A DNA stretch of 64,000 bases from Clostridium sp. 1001271B_151109_B4 (lineage in GTDB: Bacteria > Bacillota > Clostridia > Clostridiales > Clostridiaceae): assembly GCF_015670405.1 (NCBI RefSeq), contig NZ_JADPBQ010000001.1, positions 118,177 through 182,176 on the forward strand. The letters are read 5' to 3'. Each line of letters starts with the position of its first letter. Position 1 is the first letter of the stretch. Of this stretch, positions 14,578-24,785 are shown in pieces. The translations under genes were made by a program, and so were the position numbers. The notes beneath the pieces are model-generated. The model did not search any database. It was not told where the DNA came from and worked only from the letters and a program-made list of their open reading frames with translations.

Positions 14578-16971
14578 ATGGGAACGGGCAGTAAAAAGAA
14601 GAATACTAGTAAAAAGAAAAAAGATTCATCTATTGAAAAGAAAGGAGATATCAAAGCTATAATATATGTTGCTGTAGGAATATTATTGTGTTTTTCAACA
14701 TATACAGATTTAGCTGGGATTTTATCTATATTTACACGAAAAGTAATGTATCATTTTATTGGAGTAGTTGTTTATATAATTCCGATATATTTAATATATT
14801 TTGGTATAGATACAATAAAGTCAAAGGGGACCATAAAATATTCCAGGAGGTTTTTTAGTATTACGTTAATGGCTATAGTAATTTGGTTATTTTGTAGTAC
14901 TATTTCTATTAATTTTGCTATAGGGGAAGGAATTAGTGAAGGATTTATAGATACAATTAGAGAAATGAAATTTTCAACTAACTATAGCATTCACGGAGGT
15001 TTCTTAGGTTTTATAATAGCCTATCCTTTATCTATGTTAATAGGATACATAGGAAGTTACATATTATATATTACGTTATTCATTATAGGAAGTATCTTGT
15101 TGATGGATATAACATTATATGATATTTATGTTAAGAGTAAGAGTTTAATAAATGGGTTTGTAGGAACAGGAAAAAGCAATGATAAAGAACAAAAAAGTAA
15201 AATTTCTAAGAAGTCAGAGAGAAAAGTTACTAATGATACTATTGAGGTTATTGTTCCAGAAAACGATAATAGAGAGAAAGAAGATTTTATTAAAGGGATA
15301 AATAACAAAATACAAATTCTGGATTTTATGAGAAATTCTGAATTGCAAGAGGTAAATCCTCTTCAAGACTTTAATTTAGACAAAGATTTTTCAAGTGATT
15401 TTGGACAGCAAGAAGAATATATAGTGCCTAAAGGAACTGAAAGTAAAAAGATAAACAAGAATTTATCTCATGATGATAAAGAAGTTGTAAGTAAGGAAAT
15501 TGAGGAATCTTTAAATGAATTAGATGAGGTACAAAAAAAGGAATATGCTTTTCCTACAATGGATTTATTAAATGTAAATTCTAAATTAAAGCTTAAAAAT
15601 GAAGATAAAAAGGACTTAATAGATAATGCAAATAAACTTGAAGAAACTCTTTCTAACTTTGGAGTAGAAGCAAAAGTAGTACAAGTTACCAAGGGACCTT
15701 CTGTTACAAGATTTGAATTACAACCAAGTCCGGGTGTTAAGGTTTCTAAAATAGTTAACCTTCAAGATGACATTGCTTTAGGTTTAGCAGCAAATGGTGT
15801 TAGAATGGAAGCTCCAATTCCAGGTAAAGCAGCCATTGGTATAGAGGTTCCTAATAAGAAGCAATCTCCAGTATTTTTAAGAGAAGTATTAGATTCTAAG
15901 GAATTTACTAATACATCAAAAAATTTAGCTTTTGCATTGGGAAAAGACATTACAGGCAAGTGTATAGTTGGTGATTTGAGTAAAATGCCACATATGTTAA
16001 TTGCAGGTGCTACAGGATCAGGTAAGTCAGTGTGTATAAATTCTCTTATAATTAGTTTATTATATAAGTATTCACCAGAGCAGGTTAAATTACTTATGGT
16101 TGATCCTAAGGTTGTTGAATTAAGTGTTTATAATGGAATACCACATTTATTAATACCTGTTGTTACAGATCCAAAGAAGGCAGCGGGGGCATTAAATTGG
16201 GCAGTAAATGAAATGAATAAAAGATATAATTTATTCTCTCAAATGAAAGTTAAAAATATCGAATCGTATAATAAACTATATGAAAAAGATGAAATACAAG
16301 AAAAGCTACCTTATATAGTAGTAATAGTAGATGAACTTGCAGACTTAATGATGGCATGTCCTAATGATGTTGAAGATTATATCTGTAGATTAGCTCAAAT
16401 GGCTAGAGCTGCTGGCATGCATTTAATAATTGCTACTCAAAGACCGTCTGTTGATGTTATTACTGGAGTAATTAAAGCAAATATTCCGTCAAGAGTATCA
16501 TTTGCGGTTTCTTCAGGAACTGACTCAAGAACTATACTAGACCAAGTTGGAGCCGAAAAACTTTTAGGAAGAGGGGATATGTTGTATTATCCAATAGGTG
16601 AAAATAAACCTTTAAGAGTTCAAGGAGCATTCATTTCAGAAGAGGAAGTTGAAAATGTAGTTGAATATATTAAGAATTCTGAAGATGATGTTGACTATTC
16701 TGAAGATATTATAAATCATATAAATAGTGAATCGAGTACTGAGAGTGCAATGAGCAGTAGTGATACTGATGAATTGCTAGAAGAAGCAATGAAATTAGTT
16801 ATTGATTATCAACAAGCATCAACATCTTTTCTTCAAAGAAAATTAAGAGTAGGATTTAATAGAGCATCTAGAATTATGGATGAACTAGAAGAACATGGCA
16901 TAATATCGGAAAAAGATGGAAGCAGACCAAGACAGGTATTGGTTGGTAAAGAAGATAGATATAACGAATAA
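14578..16971 (+). CDS. ftsK: DNA translocase FtsK/SpoIIIE
   Basis: This 797-residue hexameric ATP-driven DNA pump clears chromosomes from the division or sporulation septum. The N-terminal 170 residues hold about four membrane segments, followed by a charged linker to about residue 340. The RecA-like motor has Walker A GATGSGKS at about 477-484 and Walker B VIVDELADLM at about 582-591. The last 65 residues form the winged-helix gamma domain. The ATG at 14578 is preferred over the adjacent TTG at 14575 because of GAGGTG at 14567-14572. The length is normal for SpoIIIE-type proteins. Confidence 0.96.
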   Translation: MGTGSKKKNTSKKKKDSSIEKKGDIKAIIYVAVGILLCFSTYTDLAGILSIFTRKVMYHFIGVVVYIIPIYLIYFGIDTIKSKGTIKYSRRFFSITLMAIVIWLFCSTISINFAIGEGISEGFIDTIREMKFSTNYSIHGGFLGFIIAYPLSMLIGYIGSYILYITLFIIGSILLMDITLYDIYVKSKSLINGFVGTGKSNDKEQKSKISKKSERKVTNDTIEVIVPENDNREKEDFIKGINNKIQILDFMRNSELQEVNPLQDFNLDKDFSSDFGQQEEYIVPKGTESKKINKNLSHDDKEVVSKEIEESLNELDEVQKKEYAFPTMDLLNVNSKLKLKNEDKKDLIDNANKLEETLSNFGVEAKVVQVTKGPSVTRFELQPSPGVKVSKIVNLQDDIALGLAANGVRMEAPIPGKAAIGIEVPNKKQSPVFLREVLDSKEFTNTSKNLAFALGKDITGKCIVGDLSKMPHMLIAGATGSGKSVCINSLIISLLYKYSPEQVKLLMVDPKVVELSVYNGIPHLLIPVVTDPKKAAGALNWAVNEMNKRYNLFSQMKVKNIESYNKLYEKDEIQEKLPYIVVIVDELADLMMACPNDVEDYICRLAQMARAAGMHLIIATQRPSVDVITGVIKANIPSRVSFAVSSGTDSRTILDQVGAEKLLGRGDMLYYPIGENKPLRVQGAFISEEEVENVVEYIKNSEDDVDYSEDIINHINSESSTESAMSSSDTDELLEEAMKLVIDYQQASTSFLQRKLRVGFNRASRIMDELEEHGIISEKDGSRPRQVLVGKEDRYNE

Positions 16972-17046
16972 CAATATAAAATACTTGTAAATATGAGATA
17001 GTTAAATTAAAATAAGTATTATTATTTATACTTAGGAGGAAAAAAG

Positions 17047-18384
17047 TTGAGTAAATATAAAGTTGGAATGGTTAGTTTGGGATGCGATAAAAATAGGGTA
17101 GACTCCGAATTAATCTTAGGAGCTATAAATAAACATTATGAAATTACAAATAACGCTAAGGAAGCCGATATAATTATAGTAAATACATGCGGATTTATAG
17201 AAAGTGCAAAGCAAGAATCTATTGATACTATTTTAGAAATGGCTGAGTACAAAAATAAATATAAATGTAAAATGTTAATTGCTACTGGTTGCTTAACACA
17301 AAGATATGGTGATGAATTATTAGAGTTAATTCCTGAGATAGATATATTAATGGGAGTTAATGATTATATGAAGTTACACAGATTAATCTTAGATTTCATC
17401 AAAGATCATAAGAGAATATCATCAGCAGCTTACAGTGATGAAGGGGTTAATGAAGGTATTAGATTATTAACAACTAAACAGCATACAGCTTATGTTAGAA
17501 TAGCAGAAGGATGTAATAATTTTTGTACTTATTGTATAATCCCTAAAATAAGAGGAAAATTTAGAAGTAGACTAGAAAAGAATATTTTAGATGAAGTAAA
17601 TCTTTTAGTTAATAATGGAGTAAAAGAAATAATACTAATAGCGCAAGATTTAACTGATTACGGTGTTGATATTTATGGTAAAAGAATGCTTCATGATTTA
17701 GTTAGAAAAATTTCTTTAATCGATGGAGTAGAATGGATTAGACTACTATACTGTTATCCAGAAGAAATTACTGATGAGTTAATTGAAGAAATTGCAAGTA
17801 ACAATAAGGTTGTTAAGTATTTAGATTTACCTATTCAGCATATAAGTAGTAAAGTGTTAAAGCAAATGGGGAGAAGAACTAATAAGGAAACTATAATTAA
17901 TAAAATAGAAACATTAAGAAACAAGGTTCCTAATATAGCATTAAGAACATCTCTAATAGTAGGATTTCCAGGAGAAACAAATGAAGAATTTAATGAATTA
18001 GCAACGTTCCTAAGAGATTATAAGCTTGAAAATGTAGGAGTATTTTCATATTCACAAGAAGAAGGTACACCAGCAGCAATAATGGATGGTCAAATAGATG
18101 AGGATATAAAGAAAGAACGTCAAAATGCATTAATGGCTATTCAAAGAGAAGTTGTTAAAGAACAAATTAAATTGAAAATAGGAAATATTTATGATACTAT
18201 AATAGATAGCAACAATGGAGAATATTTCATTGGTAGAAATTACGAAATGGCTCCAGAAATCGATGGGCTTATCTATATTAAGAAGCATAGCGGATTAAGT
18301 ATAGGCGATATAATAAAAGTTAAGATTACTGATGTTATGGAGTACGATTTAATAGGGGAGATTTTTGATGAACTTAGCAAATAA
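17047..18384 (+). CDS. rimO: Ribosomal protein S12 methylthiotransferase RimO
   Basis: This 445-residue radical SAM enzyme adds a methylthio group to an aspartate of ribosomal protein S12. The N-terminal UPF0004 domain supplies cysteines for one 4Fe-4S cluster (first in [11 protein letters not shown], Cys13). The radical SAM motif CNNFCTYC is at residues 156-163, and a C-terminal TRAM domain is present. SLGCDKN and RGKFRSR distinguish it from MiaB, which is also in this window. The TTG start follows TAGGAGGA. Its end overlaps pgsA by 17 bases. Confidence 0.95.
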   Translation: MSKYKVGMVSLGCDKNRVDSELILGAINKHYEITNNAKEADIIIVNTCGFIESAKQESIDTILEMAEYKNKYKCKMLIATGCLTQRYGDELLELIPEIDILMGVNDYMKLHRLILDFIKDHKRISSAAYSDEGVNEGIRLLTTKQHTAYVRIAEGCNNFCTYCIIPKIRGKFRSRLEKNILDEVNLLVNNGVKEIILIAQDLTDYGVDIYGKRMLHDLVRKISLIDGVEWIRLLYCYPEEITDELIEEIASNNKVVKYLDLPIQHISSKVLKQMGRRTNKETIINKIETLRNKVPNIALRTSLIVGFPGETNEEFNELATFLRDYKLENVGVFSYSQEEGTPAAIMDGQIDEDIKKERQNALMAIQREVVKEQIKLKIGNIYDTIIDSNNGEYFIGRNYEMAPEIDGLIYIKKHSGLSIGDIIKVKITDVMEYDLIGEIFDELSK

Positions 18385-18955
18385 ATTGACAATGATTAGA
18401 ATATTTCTAGTTCCAGTATTTTTAGTTTTTATAGCAGTAAGGGATATTCCATATGGTTCAGTAGTTGCAACAGCGGTATTTATAATTGCATCAATTACTG
18501 ATCAACTTGATGGTCATATAGCTAGAAGTAGAAATCAAATAACTAATTTTGGGAAATTTATGGATCCATTAGCAGATAAATTGCTAGTTACAGCGGCATT
18601 AATTTCATTGGTTGAATTAAATATGATACCTGGCTGGGCTGTTGTAATAATAATTGCAAGGGAATTTGCAGTTTCTGGTCTTAGAACATTAGCTGCATCA
18701 GATGGTATTGTAATTGCTGCAAGCTGGTGGGGAAAGATAAAGACCGTAACTCAAATGGCTGCAATTATAACATTATTAGTAGAAGTTAATATTGGATCAT
18801 CACAAGCAGCAATTGATTTTGTAAGTAATAATGCATTTTTAAATGGATTCTTTACTTATATTCCTAATATTTTATTAATATTAGCTGTAATAATTACAAT
18901 AATTTCAGGTGTAGATTATTTTATTAAAAATAAGGCAGCAATTTCTATGAAATAA
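18368..18955 (+). CDS. pgsA: CDP-diacylglycerol--glycerol-3-phosphate 3-phosphatidyltransferase
   Basis: This 195-residue integral membrane enzyme makes phosphatidylglycerol phosphate, the first committed step to phosphatidylglycerol and cardiolipin. The CDP-alcohol phosphotransferase signature D-x2-DG-x2-AR-x8-G-x3-D-x3-D begins at Asp45 (DQLDGHIAR to MDPLADK). Several hydrophobic segments cover the protein. The ATG at 18368 is preferred to the TTG just before it, with GGGGAG at 18354-18359. It is coupled to rimO by overlap and ends before a terminator. Confidence 0.95.
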   Translation: MNLANKLTMIRIFLVPVFLVFIAVRDIPYGSVVATAVFIIASITDQLDGHIARSRNQITNFGKFMDPLADKLLVTAALISLVELNMIPGWAVVIIIAREFAVSGLRTLAASDGIVIAASWWGKIKTVTQMAAIITLLVEVNIGSSQAAIDFVSNNAFLNGFFTYIPNILLILAVIITIISGVDYFIKNKAAISMK

Positions 18956-18987
18956 AGTTTAATAATGAAATAAATTGGTTATAATTC

Positions 18988-19034
18988 AAAGAGTTCCTTC
19001 TATATAAAAAAATGTATAGAAAGGACTCTTTTTT
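18988..19034 (+). terminator. Rho-independent terminator between pgsA and recA
   Basis: A long stem with two bulges (18988-19004 with 19015-19031) and a T run, closing the ftsK-rimO-pgsA region. Confidence 0.8.
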
Positions 19035-19055
19035 CAATAAAAATTATAATATATG

Positions 19056-19084
19056 TTGACTACAAATAAATAATACTTTATAAT
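19056..19084 (+). promoter_or_regulatory. recA sigma-A promoter
   Basis: TTGACT (19056-19061), a 17-base spacer and TATAAT (19079-19084). Confidence 0.85.
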
Positions 19085-19095
19085 TAAAAACATAA

Positions 19096-19107
19096 GAACA
19101 AATGTTC
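19096..19107 (+). promoter_or_regulatory. LexA (SOS) box upstream of recA
   Basis: GAACAAATGTTC matches the Gram-positive LexA operator GAAC-N4-GTTC and overlaps the predicted recA transcription start, so LexA would repress recA until DNA damage. Confidence 0.85.
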
Positions 19108-19126
19108 ATGAAAGGGTGATTATTTA

Positions 19127-20170
19127 ATGGCAAACATTGATGAAAATAAGTTAAAAGCAATTGAGAATGCGATGAGTCAAATTGAGAAACAATTTGGTAA
19201 AGGGTCTATAATGAAGTTAGGTGAACATAGCACTTTAAATGTAGACTCAATTTCTACCGGATGCCTTGATTTGGACATAGCTCTTGGAATTGGAGGAGTA
19301 CCAAGAGGTAGAATCATTGAAATATATGGACCAGAAAGTTCTGGTAAAACTACTGTTGCATTACATATTGCAGCTGAAGCTCAAAAGTTAGGAGGAGCTG
19401 TTGCTTTCGTAGATGCTGAGCATGCATTAGATCCAAGTTATGCTAGAAATCTTGGTGTTGATACAGAAAATCTTATAGTATCTCAACCGGATACAGGAGA
19501 ACAAGGTCTTGAAATAGCAGAAGCGTTAGTTAGATCTGGAGCAATAGATGTACTTGTAGTTGACTCAGTAGCAGCTTTAGTGCCAAGGGCTGAAATCGAA
19601 GGAGAAATGGGTGATTCTCACGTAGGGTTACAAGCAAGATTAATGTCACAAGCTTTAAGAAAATTAACAGGTACTATAAATAAATCTAAATGTGTTGTTG
19701 TTTTCATTAACCAATTAAGAGAAAAGGTTGGGATTATGTTCGGAAATCCAGAAACAACAACGGGGGGAAGAGCTCTTAAGTTCTATTCAAGTATAAGAAT
19801 GGATGTTAGAAGAATAGATTCAATAAAGCAAGGTGATGAAATTGTTGGTAACAGAACAAGAGTAAAAATCATGAAGAATAAAGTAGCACCTCCATTTAAA
19901 CAAGCTGAATTTGACATAATGTATAATGAAGGTATATCAAGAACAGGAAATATCGTTGATGTTGGGGTTAAAGAAAATATTGTTCAAAAGAGTGGAGCTT
20001 GGTTCTCTTATGGGGATGTAAGATTAGGCCAAGGAAGAGAAAATGCAAAACAATATTTAAAAGATAATCCTGAAATTGCTCTTGAAATAGAAAATAAAAT
20101 TAGAAGCAAGTATGAGTTACCATTAATGGTAGATAAAACTAAAGGCGAAACTAAAAAAGCTAGTGAATAA
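19127..20170 (+). CDS. recA: Recombinase RecA
   Basis: This 347-residue recombinase forms filaments on single-stranded DNA, promotes strand exchange and triggers LexA autocleavage. Walker A GPESSGKT lies at about residues 65-72, with the hallmark [11 protein letters not shown] and the DNA-binding loop [10 protein letters not shown] also visible. The length is typical. The gene is monocistronic, with a sigma-A promoter, a LexA box and a terminator. lexA itself lies about 12 kb downstream in this window. Confidence 0.98.
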   Translation: MANIDENKLKAIENAMSQIEKQFGKGSIMKLGEHSTLNVDSISTGCLDLDIALGIGGVPRGRIIEIYGPESSGKTTVALHIAAEAQKLGGAVAFVDAEHALDPSYARNLGVDTENLIVSQPDTGEQGLEIAEALVRSGAIDVLVVDSVAALVPRAEIEGEMGDSHVGLQARLMSQALRKLTGTINKSKCVVVFINQLREKVGIMFGNPETTTGGRALKFYSSIRMDVRRIDSIKQGDEIVGNRTRVKIMKNKVAPPFKQAEFDIMYNEGISRTGNIVDVGVKENIVQKSGAWFSYGDVRLGQGRENAKQYLKDNPEIALEIENKIRSKYELPLMVDKTKGETKKASE

Positions 20171-20179
20171 ATAGTATTT

Positions 20180-20217
20180 AAAGATATGTAGTGTTTATAA
20201 ACTACATATCTTTTTTA
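20180..20217 (+). terminator. recA terminator
   Basis: A 13-base perfect stem (20180-20192 with 20201-20213) followed by T run. Confidence 0.9.
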
Positions 20218-20296
20218 ATATAAATAAATAAATAGGAAATACTATTAATGAAATATTTTTAAGCAAGTTAGTGTGTATCATAGCAAACAACTAATC

Positions 20297-20325
20297 TTGA
20301 CATATTTTTGTTTATAAGGTAAAAT
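20297..20325 (+). promoter_or_regulatory. rny sigma-A promoter
   Basis: TTGACA (20297-20302), a 17-base spacer and TAAAAT (20320-20325). The transcript would have a leader of about 100 bases. Confidence 0.8.
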
Positions 20326-20388
20326 AATAACAAATACTGGTTTATCATATTCGTAGGGACAGTGAGAATAATATGACACCTAGACGTT

Positions 20389-20412
20389 CTCTATTAAATT
20401 ATAAATAGAGAT
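20389..20412 (+). promoter_or_regulatory. Hairpin in the rny leader
   Basis: TCTCTATT pairs with AATAGAGA just upstream of the GAGGAGGTG ribosome binding site of rny. It may affect translation or message stability; no T run follows, so it is not a terminator. Confidence 0.45.
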
Positions 20413-20432
20413 TTATACGAGGAGGTGTTAGT

Positions 20433-21974
20433 TTGGAGATATTAACAATTATATTGGTTGATATTGTAGTATTAGCAGTATTCGGATTTATCGTATACAA
20501 AGCAATACAAAAGGCCACACAAAAGAGGGTTTTATTTTTAGAAAATGAAGCTAAAGATTTAGTTGAAAAGGCTAAAAGAGAAGCAGAAGCTACTAAAAAA
20601 GAATCTATTTTAGAGGCTAAAGAAGAGGTTCACAAACTAAGAAATGATTTAGACAGAGATTCTCGTGAGAGAAGAAATGAAATTCAAAGGCTTGAAAGAA
20701 GAATTCTTCAAAGAGAAGAATCTTTAGACAAAAAGAGTGATCTATTAGAAAAGAAAGAAGAAACTATCAATAAAAGATTGCAAGAAATTGATCAAATGGA
20801 AGAAAATGTTCAGCAGTTACATGCTAAGAGAAGAGAAGAATTAGAAAGAATATCTACTTTAACTTCGGAAGAAGCTAAAGAAATTCTTCTTGGAGAAGTT
20901 AGGAAGGAAGTTTCTCATGATGCAGCTTTAATGATTAAAGACATTGAGTCAAAGGCTAAAGAAGAAGCTGATAAAAAAGCAAGAGAAATTATAACTACTG
21001 CACTTCAAAGATGTGCAGCAGATCATGTATCTGAATCTACAGTGCATGTTGTTGCGTTACCAAATGATGAAATGAAGGGCAGAATTATTGGAAGAGAAGG
21101 TAGAAACATAAGAACACTCGAAACATTAACAGGAGTTGATTTAATTATTGATGATACTCCAGAAGCGGTTATTTTATCTAGCTTTGATCCTATAAGAAGA
21201 GAAGTAGCTAGAATAGCACTAGAAAAATTAATTGTAGATGGAAGAATACATCCAGCTAGAATTGAGGAAATGGTTGAAAGAGCCAAAAAAGATGTTGAAA
21301 ATGATATTAAAGAAGAAGGCGAACAAGCGACTTTAGAAACAGGTGTACATGGTTTACATCCTGAAATTATAAGACTTTTAGGAAGATTAAAGTATAGAAC
21401 TAGCTATGGTCAAAATGTGTTAAAGCATTCAATAGAAGTTGCATACTTAGCAAGCGTAATGGCTTCAGAGTTAGGTCTTGATGTAAATTTAGCTAAAAGA
21501 GCAGGTTTATTACATGACATTGGTAAAGCAATAGATCAAGAGCAAGAGGGACCTCACGCATTAATTGGAGGAGATTTTGCTAAAAAGTATCATGAATCAG
21601 CATTAGTTGTAAATGCTATTGCTGCTCACCATGGTGATGTTGAAATGATGTCTATGGAAGCTGTTTTAGTTCAAGCGGCTGATGCAATATCAGCAGCAAG
21701 ACCAGGCGCTAGAAGAGAAACGTTAGAAGCTTATATTAAGAGATTAGAGAAACTTGAAGAAATTGCAAATTCTTATGAGGGCGTAGATAAGTCATATGCC
21801 ATTCAAGCTGGAAGAGAAATTAGAATCATGGTTAAACCAGAACAATTAGACGATGCTGGTTCAATTGAATTAGCTCGTAATTTAGCTAAAAGTGTTGAAG
21901 AACAATTAGAGTATCCAGGGCAAATTAAGATCAATGTAATTAGAGAAATAAGAGCAGTGGATTTTGCTAAATAA
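20433..21974 (+). CDS. rny: Ribonuclease Y
   Basis: This 513-residue membrane-anchored endoribonuclease initiates messenger RNA decay in Firmicutes. It has an N-terminal membrane helix (residues about 1-22), a long coiled coil to about 190, a KH domain with [12 protein letters not shown], and an HD phosphohydrolase domain with [11 protein letters not shown] and [10 protein letters not shown]. The TTG start at 20433 follows GAGGAGGTG. It is monocistronic between its own promoter and a terminator. Confidence 0.97.
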   Translation: MEILTIILVDIVVLAVFGFIVYKAIQKATQKRVLFLENEAKDLVEKAKREAEATKKESILEAKEEVHKLRNDLDRDSRERRNEIQRLERRILQREESLDKKSDLLEKKEETINKRLQEIDQMEENVQQLHAKRREELERISTLTSEEAKEILLGEVRKEVSHDAALMIKDIESKAKEEADKKAREIITTALQRCAADHVSESTVHVVALPNDEMKGRIIGREGRNIRTLETLTGVDLIIDDTPEAVILSSFDPIRREVARIALEKLIVDGRIHPARIEEMVERAKKDVENDIKEEGEQATLETGVHGLHPEIIRLLGRLKYRTSYGQNVLKHSIEVAYLASVMASELGLDVNLAKRAGLLHDIGKAIDQEQEGPHALIGGDFAKKYHESALVVNAIAAHHGDVEMMSMEAVLVQAADAISAARPGARRETLEAYIKRLEKLEEIANSYEGVDKSYAIQAGREIRIMVKPEQLDDAGSIELARNLAKSVEEQLEYPGQIKINVIREIRAVDFAK

Positions 21975-21976
21975 AT

Positions 21977-22016
21977 AAAAAAATGCATTTTGTAATAATA
22001 CAAAATGCATTTTTTA
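21977..22016 (+). terminator. rny terminator
   Basis: A 16-base perfect stem (21979-21994 with 21999-22014) around ATAA, T-rich on both sides. Confidence 0.9.
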
Positions 22017-22044
22017 AATTTTTTTTAAAATTTTTTAAATTTTA

Positions 22045-22071
22045 AAAGGAGATTTCAGTATTTTGTAGAAT
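22045..22071 (+). promoter_or_regulatory. Sigma-H-type promoter of spoVS
   Basis: AAAGGAGAT (22045-22053), an 11-base spacer and GTAGAAT (22065-22071) fit the sigma-H consensus RNAGGAWWW-N11-12-RNNGAAT. Bacillus subtilis spoVS is known to be sigma-H dependent. Confidence 0.7.
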
Positions 22072-22149
22072 ATATATCATATAAGTAATTATAGGACTTT
22101 ATAAACAATAATATGTAAACGATTTTAAAATTAGGGGGTAGAAATACAA

Positions 22150-22410
22150 ATGGAAGTATTAAAAGTATCAACAAAATCCAATCCAAATTCAGTGGCAGGT
22201 GCTCTAGCAGCGATTATTAAAGAAAAGAACATTGTAGAAATACAAGCTGTAGGTGCAGGTGCAATAAATCAAGCAGTAAAGGCTATAGCAATTGCAAGGG
22301 GCTTTGTTGCACCAAGCGGAAGAGACATAGTATGTGTACCTGCCTTTACTGATATAGAGATTGATGGTGAAGAAAGAACAGCTATAAAATTAATTGTACA
22401 ACCTAGATAA
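22150..22410 (+). CDS. spoVS: Stage V sporulation protein S
   Basis: This 86-residue Alba-like protein is highly conserved among spore formers and affects progression of sporulation and septation. The whole sequence is diagnostic, for example KVSTKSNPNSVAGALA and AVKAIAIARGFVAPSG. The start follows AGGGGG. It stands alone downstream of rny, as in other clostridia, with a sigma-H-like promoter. Confidence 0.97.
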   Translation: MEVLKVSTKSNPNSVAGALAAIIKEKNIVEIQAVGAGAINQAVKAIAIARGFVAPSGRDIVCVPAFTDIEIDGEERTAIKLIVQPR

Positions 22411-22442
22411 AAAATAACTTTAAATTAAAAGACATTTTAGTA

Positions 22443-22471
22443 TTGAAATTATTTTAAGTACGTTATATAAT
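22443..22471 (+). promoter_or_regulatory. ptsH sigma-A promoter
   Basis: TTGAAA (22443-22448), a 17-base spacer and TATAAT (22466-22471). Confidence 0.8.
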
Positions 22472-22518
22472 GTAATCGTTAGATATATAATATATTATAC
22501 GTAAAGAGGTGTGTTTTA

Positions 22519-22779
22519 ATGGTATCTAAAGAAGTAATAGTAAACAATGGAACTGGTTTACATGCAAGACCAGCGACTTTATTAGTTAAGAAAGCTTCAT
22601 CTTTCAAATCAGATGTAAGCATTGAATTTAACGGAAAGAAAGCTAACGTTAAGAGCTTAATTGGTGTTTTATCTTTAGGAGTTACTAAGGGAGCTAATAT
22701 CACAGTTACAGCTAGCGGTGATGATGAAACTTTAGCAGCTGAAGAAATTGCTAAATTAATCGAAACTTTAGAAGACTAA
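22519..22779 (+). CDS. ptsH: Phosphocarrier protein HPr
   Basis: This 86-residue carrier of the sugar phosphotransferase system transfers phosphate from enzyme I to enzymes IIA. The phosphorylated His15 is in GLHARPA. The regulatory serine is in KSLIGVLSLG, the site used by HPr kinase for CcpA-dependent catabolite control. ptsI is not adjacent; stand-alone ptsH is common in clostridia. The gene has its own promoter and terminator. Confidence 0.96.
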   Translation: MVSKEVIVNNGTGLHARPATLLVKKASSFKSDVSIEFNGKKANVKSLIGVLSLGVTKGANITVTASGDDETLAAEEIAKLIETLED

Positions 22780-22782
22780 AAT

Positions 22783-22810
22783 AAAAAAAAGTGCGAAAGC
22801 ACTTTTTTTA
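22783..22810. terminator. Bidirectional terminator after ptsH
   Basis: AAAAAAAGTGC-GAAA-GCACTTTTTTT, a stable GNRA-loop hairpin that also serves the convergent minus-strand gene. Confidence 0.92.
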
Positions 22811-22832
22811 TTTTATCGTATGTTTTGCTAGT

Positions 22833-23057
22833 TTACTTATCTTTATTGAATCTTACAATATTACATCTAAATATTAAAGATATTAAATCAATAGCACATA
22901 TTAATATTAAAATATATATAATTCTTAAAATGCTAGGTGAACCACCTGATAATACAAATAGAATATTAACATTAAATATTCCTATTATGCCCCATGTTAG
23001 TGATCCTAACAAAACTAAAATAGCTGAAAATTTATCAAAGGTACTTAATTTACACAT
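22833..23057 (-). CDS. DUF378 family small membrane protein
   Basis: This 74-residue protein has two membrane segments. The family pattern is evident in LVLLGSLTWGIIGIFNVNIL followed by LSGGSPSILRIIYILI. The start at 23057 was chosen because the complement of CCTCC (23064-23068) is a good GGAGG site; the frame is open for 38 more codons upstream without support. The function of DUF378 proteins is unknown. It is convergent with ptsH. Confidence 0.85.
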   Translation of the reverse strand: MCKLSTFDKFSAILVLLGSLTWGIIGIFNVNILFVLSGGSPSILRIIYILILICAIDLISLIFRCNIVRFNKDK

Positions 23058-23192
23058 AATAATTCCTCCGTAATATGTATTATAATAAATAATATGAAAA
23101 ATTTTTTTTATTATTACTAACAAAATAAATAAAAATATGATATAATACGAATTATATTTGGTTAAGACCATGAATTATTCGGAGGTGTTCAA

Positions 23193-24623
23193 ATGACAAA
23201 TTTATACAATTCACCATTAAACTCTAGATATGCATCAAAGGAAATGAGTTATATATTTTCTGATGATATGAAATTTACAACTTGGAGAAAGTTATGGGTT
23301 GCTTTAGCAGAAGGTGAAAGAGAATTAGGAATAAATATAACAGAAGAGCAAATTAATGAGTTAAAAGCTAATATAGATAATATAAATTACGATGAGGCAA
23401 GAAAAAGAGAAAAAGAAGTAAGGCATGATGTTATGAGTCATGTATATGCATATGGACTACAATGTCCTCATGCAAAAGGTATTATACACTTAGGGGCTAC
23501 TAGCTGCTATGTTGGAGATAATACTGATATAATAATAATGAGAGATGCATTATTATTAACTAAGAAAAAGATAGTTACAGTTTTAAATCATTTATCAAAT
23601 TTTGCAATAAAGTATAAGGATATGCCTACATTAGGCTTTACACATTTTCAACCTGCTCAATTAACTACAGTTGGTAAGAGAAGTACATTATGGATGCAAG
23701 ATTTGGTTTTAGATATAGAAAATATAGATTTCCTATTAAGTAAATTAAAACTTAGAGGTGTTAAAGGTACAACTGGAACACAAGCAAGTTTTATGAATTT
23801 ATTCGAAGGTGATGAAAGTAAAGTTAAAGCATTAGATACATATGTAGCTGAAAAAATGGGATTTGAAAAGAGTTATGGAGTAACAGGACAAACATATCCT
23901 AGAAAGATTGATTCTATAGTTTTAAATACTTTATCAGAAGTGGCTCAAAGCGCATATAAATTTAGCAATGATTTAAGATTACTACAAAGTATGAAAGAGG
24001 TAGAAGAACCATTTGAAAAACATCAAATTGGATCTTCAGCTATGGCATATAAGAGAAATCCAATGAGAAGCGAAAGAATGGGAGCTTTAGCAAGAACTGT
24101 TGTGGTTAATGCTTTAAATCCTGCGATAACAGCTTCTACTCAATGGTTTGAAAGAACTTTAGATGATTCAGCTAATAAGAGAATATCAGTTGCAGAGGCT
24201 TTCTTAGCTTTAGATGGTGTTTTAAATCTTTATATTAATATTGCTGAAAATATGGTTGTTTATGATAAAGTAATAGCTAAACATGTTAATGAAGAATTAC
24301 CATTTATGGCAACAGAGAATATAATGATGGAATCAGTTAAAAAGGGCTGCGATAGACAAGAGTTACATGAAAGAATTAGAGAGCATTCGATGGCAGCAGC
24401 ACAAAGAGTTAAGGGAGAAGGCTTAAACAACGATTTAATTGAAAGAATCATGGCGGATGATTACTTTAAATTATCAAGAGAAGAGATTTTAGCTATAATC
24501 GATCCACAAAAGTTTGTAGGTAGAGCTCCAAGTCAAGTTATTGAGTTTATTGCTGAATATATCTCACCTATTATAGATGAAAATAAAGATGCATTAGAAA
24601 TAAAAAGTGAAATTAATGTTTAG
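23193..24623 (+). CDS. purB: Adenylosuccinate lyase
   Basis: This 476-residue enzyme of the fumarase/aspartase superfamily acts twice in purine synthesis: SAICAR to AICAR, and adenylosuccinate to AMP. The signature SSAMAYKRNPMRSERM is present, as are HDVMSHV and GATSCYVGDN. The length fits the longer PurB clade. CGGAGGTG precedes the ATG. It is monocistronic, away from other purine synthesis genes in this window. Confidence 0.96.
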   Translation: MTNLYNSPLNSRYASKEMSYIFSDDMKFTTWRKLWVALAEGERELGINITEEQINELKANIDNINYDEARKREKEVRHDVMSHVYAYGLQCPHAKGIIHLGATSCYVGDNTDIIIMRDALLLTKKKIVTVLNHLSNFAIKYKDMPTLGFTHFQPAQLTTVGKRSTLWMQDLVLDIENIDFLLSKLKLRGVKGTTGTQASFMNLFEGDESKVKALDTYVAEKMGFEKSYGVTGQTYPRKIDSIVLNTLSEVAQSAYKFSNDLRLLQSMKEVEEPFEKHQIGSSAMAYKRNPMRSERMGALARTVVVNALNPAITASTQWFERTLDDSANKRISVAEAFLALDGVLNLYINIAENMVVYDKVIAKHVNEELPFMATENIMMESVKKGCDRQELHERIREHSMAAAQRVKGEGLNNDLIERIMADDYFKLSREEILAIIDPQKFVGRAPSQVIEFIAEYISPIIDENKDALEIKSEINV

Positions 24624-24633
24624 TTAAAATATT

Positions 24634-24679
24634 AATCCACCTTAAGTTAATTGTAATTAGCTTAGAGTGGATTTTTTTT
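24634..24679 (+). terminator. purB terminator
   Basis: AATCCACCTTAAG (24634-24646) pairs with CTTAGAGTGGATT (24661-24673) with one mismatch, followed by a T run. Confidence 0.8.
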
Positions 24680-24785
24680 ATTAAATATAACTTATTTATA
24701 GTGTAATCTAATCAATATTGTAATGTAATTTATTTAGCAATCATATGTTATAGTAAATAATACAATAAGGGGATTACATTATATA

